Origin: Sinonovacula constricta
Lineage: Eukaryota > Mollusca > Bivalvia > Cardiida > Solecurtidae
Length of the DNA: 64,000 bases
Reading direction: 5' to 3'
Assembly: GCA_007844125.1 (NCBI GenBank)
Contig: CM017573.1
Location: forward strand, 12,073,514 to 12,137,513
Numbering within the stretch: position 1 is the stretch's first letter; each line of letters opens with the position of its first letter. Below, piece by piece: positions 61,001-64,000 of the stretch. The translations under genes and the position numbers were made by a program. The notes under the pieces are model-generated. The model did not search any database, was not told the origin of the DNA, and saw only the letters and a list, made by a program, of their open reading frames with translations.

Positions 61001-62030
61001 ATGTTTGTTTACTTGGTATACTGGGAAAACAAACCTAAATTGTCCCTTTCAATAATATTCAACAAAATACACCTATGTCTGTTTACTTGGTATACTAGGG
61101 AAACAAACCTGAATTGTCCCTTTTAATAATATTCAACAAAATACACCTATGTTTGTTTACTTGGTATACTGAAGAAAACAAACCTGAATTGTCCCCTTTC
61201 AATAATATACAACAAAATACACCCATGTTTGTTGACTTGTTATACTGGGGAAACAAACCTGAATTGTCCCCTTTCCATCATATACAACAAAATACACCTA
61301 TGTTTGTTTACTTGGTATACTGGGGAAACAAACGTGAATTGTCCCCTTTCCATTATATACAACAAAATACTCCCATGTTTGTTTACTTGGTTTACTGGGG
61401 AAACAAACCTGAATTGTCCCCTTTCCATCATATACAACAAAATACTCCCATGTTTGTTTACTTGGTTTACTGGGGAAACAAACCTGAATTGTCCCTTTCA
61501 AAAATATCCAACAAAATACATCCATGTTTGTTTACTTAATATACTGTGGAAACAAACCTGAAATGTCCCTTTCACTAATATCCAACAAAATACATCCATG
61601 TTTGTTTACTTAGTATACTGTGGAAACAAACCTGAAATGTCCCTTTCAAAAATATCCAACAAAATACATCCATGTTTGTTTACTTAGTATACTGTGGAAA
61701 CAAACCTGAAATGTCCCTTTCACTAATATCCAACAAAATACATCCATGTTTGTTTACTTAGTATACTGGGGAAACATAACTGAAGTGTCCCTTTCAATCA
61801 TGTCCAACAAAATACATCCATGTTTGTTTACTTGGTATACTGGGGAAACAAACATGAATTGTCCCTTTCAAAAATATCCAACAAAATACTCCCATGTTTG
61901 TTTACTTCATATACTGGGGAAACATAACTAAAGTGTCCCTTTCAATCATGTCCAACAAAATACATCCATGTTTGTTTACTTAGTATACTGTGGAAACAAA
62001 CCTGAAATGTCCCTTTCACTAATATCCAAC
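58038..62030. repeat. 74-bp tandem array, ~54 copies, with a ~1.5-kb internal duplication
   Basis: Unit CCATGTTTGTTTACTTGGTA + TACTGGGGAAACAAACCTGA + ATTGTCCCTTTCAATAATAT + CCAACAAAATACAC. The rare variant CCATGTCTGTTTACTTAG at 58271 recurs at 59818, 1547 bp on. A set of four later units at 58858-59043 recurs at 60185-60370, 1327 bp on, so the second copy has lost about three units. Frames in both strands are by-products. Confidence 0.97.
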
Positions 62031-62122
62031 GATTATATTCAACACTCCATTGTCTGCACACCAAACACTGAATCTCATTAATACAATGTAAACGTCATAT
62101 AGTCTTCATTCATTAAAAATAA

Positions 62123-62283
62123 TAGATAGATAGATATCTTTTATTACCTCCAAATACTGGAGAGCATAATGCATATGTACAATACAAGAACAATATAATA
62201 CATTATTTAAATAGAACTACAATTTACACACTACAATGCGTTACATTGAAGATGTTACGTGATAATAATAAAAAAAAACAACG

Positions 62284-62335
<52 letters not shown>

Positions 62336-63960
62336 AAAAAAACAACAACAACATTATACATAGTTATAACAAAACAATTAAATCAACTTACAAATAGACA
62401 ATAGGCATAGCTTTGACCATAGAGTCAAGACAGTAAACTCATAACAGAAAAAAGTTCATACGAGTTTGTATTTACTTATTTAGAATTTACACTCAGATTT
62501 AAACCTCTTATGTAATATGAACCGTATTTACCAAGGTTGACAATGGCAAGCAGAACAATATATTAATCAATACAGCTGCAAGAATGTGTGCAATGTTCTA
62601 CGTTTATCAAAAGCAGGATTATTGTTAAGTTAAGTTATTATATTATTGTTAAGTTAACAAGGCAATTTCCATTCATAAGAAGTAATTCTCATAGTCTACC
62701 ACACTAATAAGAGTAGACATTAACAGCAAGTACGTGCATATGCTAAGTGCTTCTGGTTTAGCAGAAAGTGGATTAATACACGTTATACTAGCACTTGTAA
62801 AACAGTGGTAATTCTTTCCGACACGAAATGGAAGAATCGTTATGATTTACAGAGTGCGGTTGCCAAAAAAAAACACACGCTTGCATTAGTACAATACTAA
62901 TGTAAGAAAATAAAATAAAAGAGACCTTACCGAAACGAAAAGTAAGATCCATAACTAATAGGAACAGAATAGACAACAATGGTTACAACATTAACCGATT
63001 ATACAAATTTATCACAAGAAGCATAGTCTCGCAACAAGTAATGAAAACTTACTATTAAAAATGAAAAGTTTTACATTGTAAGTAAGAGCAATAATGTTGG
63101 TGAATTTGTTGGACCTTCTGAACTCCAGAAGACACGATCTGAAACATACATATATGCACGTATAGAGTATTAGAATTGTCAGTATTTGTTTTGCACAAAG
63201 ATGTGTCTCTGTAAGCATATCAACACTAATGCAGCATCCGATAAAGGCACCAGGCTAGAGATGGATTTACAAGCCTGTGTAGATCATTGCTTAAAGCTGT
63301 TTTCATCAGCAACTGACATTGTCCGGAGATGCTGTCATGCATTAATCGCGAAAAAGACACCAAACCAACTCTGTTGATGTACAAAACAATGAGAGTCTCT
63401 CTTTCACAATAGTTCTTGTGACACAGCAACAGTTTATGTTGTATTAGGTCCGTCGTTATCAACGAGCAAAGGTTACATTTCTGAGGGAATTTTCTAGAAA
63501 CTAAATTACCCACGGCACACATTAAGGTCCGACACAATGTAGGCACATAAATCCCTGTCTTGTATAAGGGGGAACACTGTCCTGGCAACACGATACTGGG
63601 CCTCAACCACTCGGCATCGCCCAGCTTGTCAGCCATAACAATAAAGGACTTATCTTCAACGTGGCGTTTCACAGTTAGTTTCCACGCATTCTTGGAGGGG
63701 AAGGTGCCACCATTAAGAAAGTCAATTACACAGTTTGTCAACTGATATTTTGAGAGTATTCTTACAATATCTGGAATAAAACCGAGGCACTGATTGTCTA
63801 TGTTAAAGTACCGTACCAGCCTATGAATAAACACTTTCTTGGCGAGATATTTGTCACACAATCTACATAACTGTCCAAAGAAGATAAGTTTTCGTTTATC
63901 TACTATTGTCTCCACATCTAGCATGCCTGCAGCTAACAAAACAAACATTGAGTCATTTTA
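62123..63960 (-). mobile_element. 3' end of a LINE retrotransposon
   Basis: On the minus strand: end of ORF2 (63948-63226), a ~1.1-kb 3'UTR with a T-rich tract of about 50 bases (plus 62284-62332), then GAGGTAATAAAAGATATCTA and a short ATCT tail at about 62123. The ending with AATAAA and an ATCT-type tail is typical of several LINE clades. The 5' part is cut by truncation or by the window edge. Confidence 0.6.
63226..63948 (-). CDS. LINE ORF2 C-terminal region (240 codons), 5'-incomplete
   Basis: Reads LLAAGMLDVETIVDKRKLIF, then FGQLCRLCDKYLAKKVFIHR and, near the C-terminus, CNLCSLITTDLIQHKLLLCH, a CxxC..H..C zinc-binding-like cluster. This is the layout I know from the region after the reverse-transcriptase domain in molluscan non-LTR elements. 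No polymerase motifs are in the window. A TAA lies four codons before the ATG (about 63960), so the frame is either 5'-truncated or interrupted. Not a host gene in my view. Confidence 0.55.
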   Translation of the reverse strand: MFVLLAAGMLDVETIVDKRKLIFFGQLCRLCDKYLAKKVFIHRLVRYFNIDNQCLGFIPDIVRILSKYQLTNCVIDFLNGGTFPSKNAWKLTVKRHVEDKSFIVMADKLGDAEWLRPSIVLPGQCSPLYKTGIYVPTLCRTLMCAVGNLVSRKFPQKCNLCSLITTDLIQHKLLLCHKNYCERETLIVLYINRVGLVSFSRLMHDSISGQCQLLMKTALSNDLHRLVNPSLAWCLYRMLH

Positions 63961-64000
63961 AAAATTGTAAATGACTGTAGACTGTAAATGAAAACTGTTA

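Overview
The window reads as nuclear DNA of an animal, most likely a mollusc and probably a bivalve. The reasons are split genes with GT-AG introns and AATAAA signals, a conopressin/vasopressin-type GPCR, tRNA-derived SINEs, a LINE 3' end, MITE-like elements, and tandem repeats filling roughly 45% of the sequence. The taxon is an inference. There is no bacterial gene organisation, CRISPR array, rRNA or convincing functional tRNA.

Two gene models are well supported. (1) On the minus strand, three exons (30460-30131, 4950-4868, 3545-2347) join in perfect phase to encode 537 residues of a vasopressin/oxytocin/conopressin-family receptor from the N-terminus through TM6. The TM7 exon is not visible and probably lies left of position 1. 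Intron 1 is about 25.2 kb. (2) Nested in that intron on the plus strand is a three-exon gene (12312-12357, 13391-13499, 15641-15713) for a 75-residue secreted peptide whose mature part has eight cysteines. Its last codons, stop codon and first 3'UTR bases have been amplified into a ~4.6 kb array (15693-20282) that sits between the stop codon and the AATAAA signals at 20309-20361. A separate plus-strand terminal exon at 23771-23834 has a hydrophobic C-terminus and is phase-compatible with exon 2 of the peptide gene.

Layout: 1-1032, a 36-bp array; 1219-1597, a MITE; 2347-4950, receptor exons 3 and 2 with a 90-bp tandem array of MITE-like units between them; 5161-6050, a TCTCTG-rich microsatellite; 8396-8880, remnants of a Mutator-like transposase/exonuclease gene; 10941-11328, a second MITE copy; 12312-20361, the peptide gene and its satellite; 21-29 kb, MITEs, a 12-bp minisatellite and a 40-bp array; 30131-30460, receptor exon 1; 31-36.6 kb, SINEs and minisatellites; 36898-50980, a 14-kb, 61-bp satellite with higher-order structure; 51-58 kb, microsatellites, dispersed repeats, a SINE and a candidate minus-strand exon; 58038-62030, a 74-bp array; 62123-63960, the 3' end of a LINE on the minus strand.

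The point most worth following is the peptide gene: a satellite grown from the end of a coding exon, carrying a stop codon and a 5' splice-site consensus in every unit. Nothing visible links the function of the peptide to that of the receptor around it.
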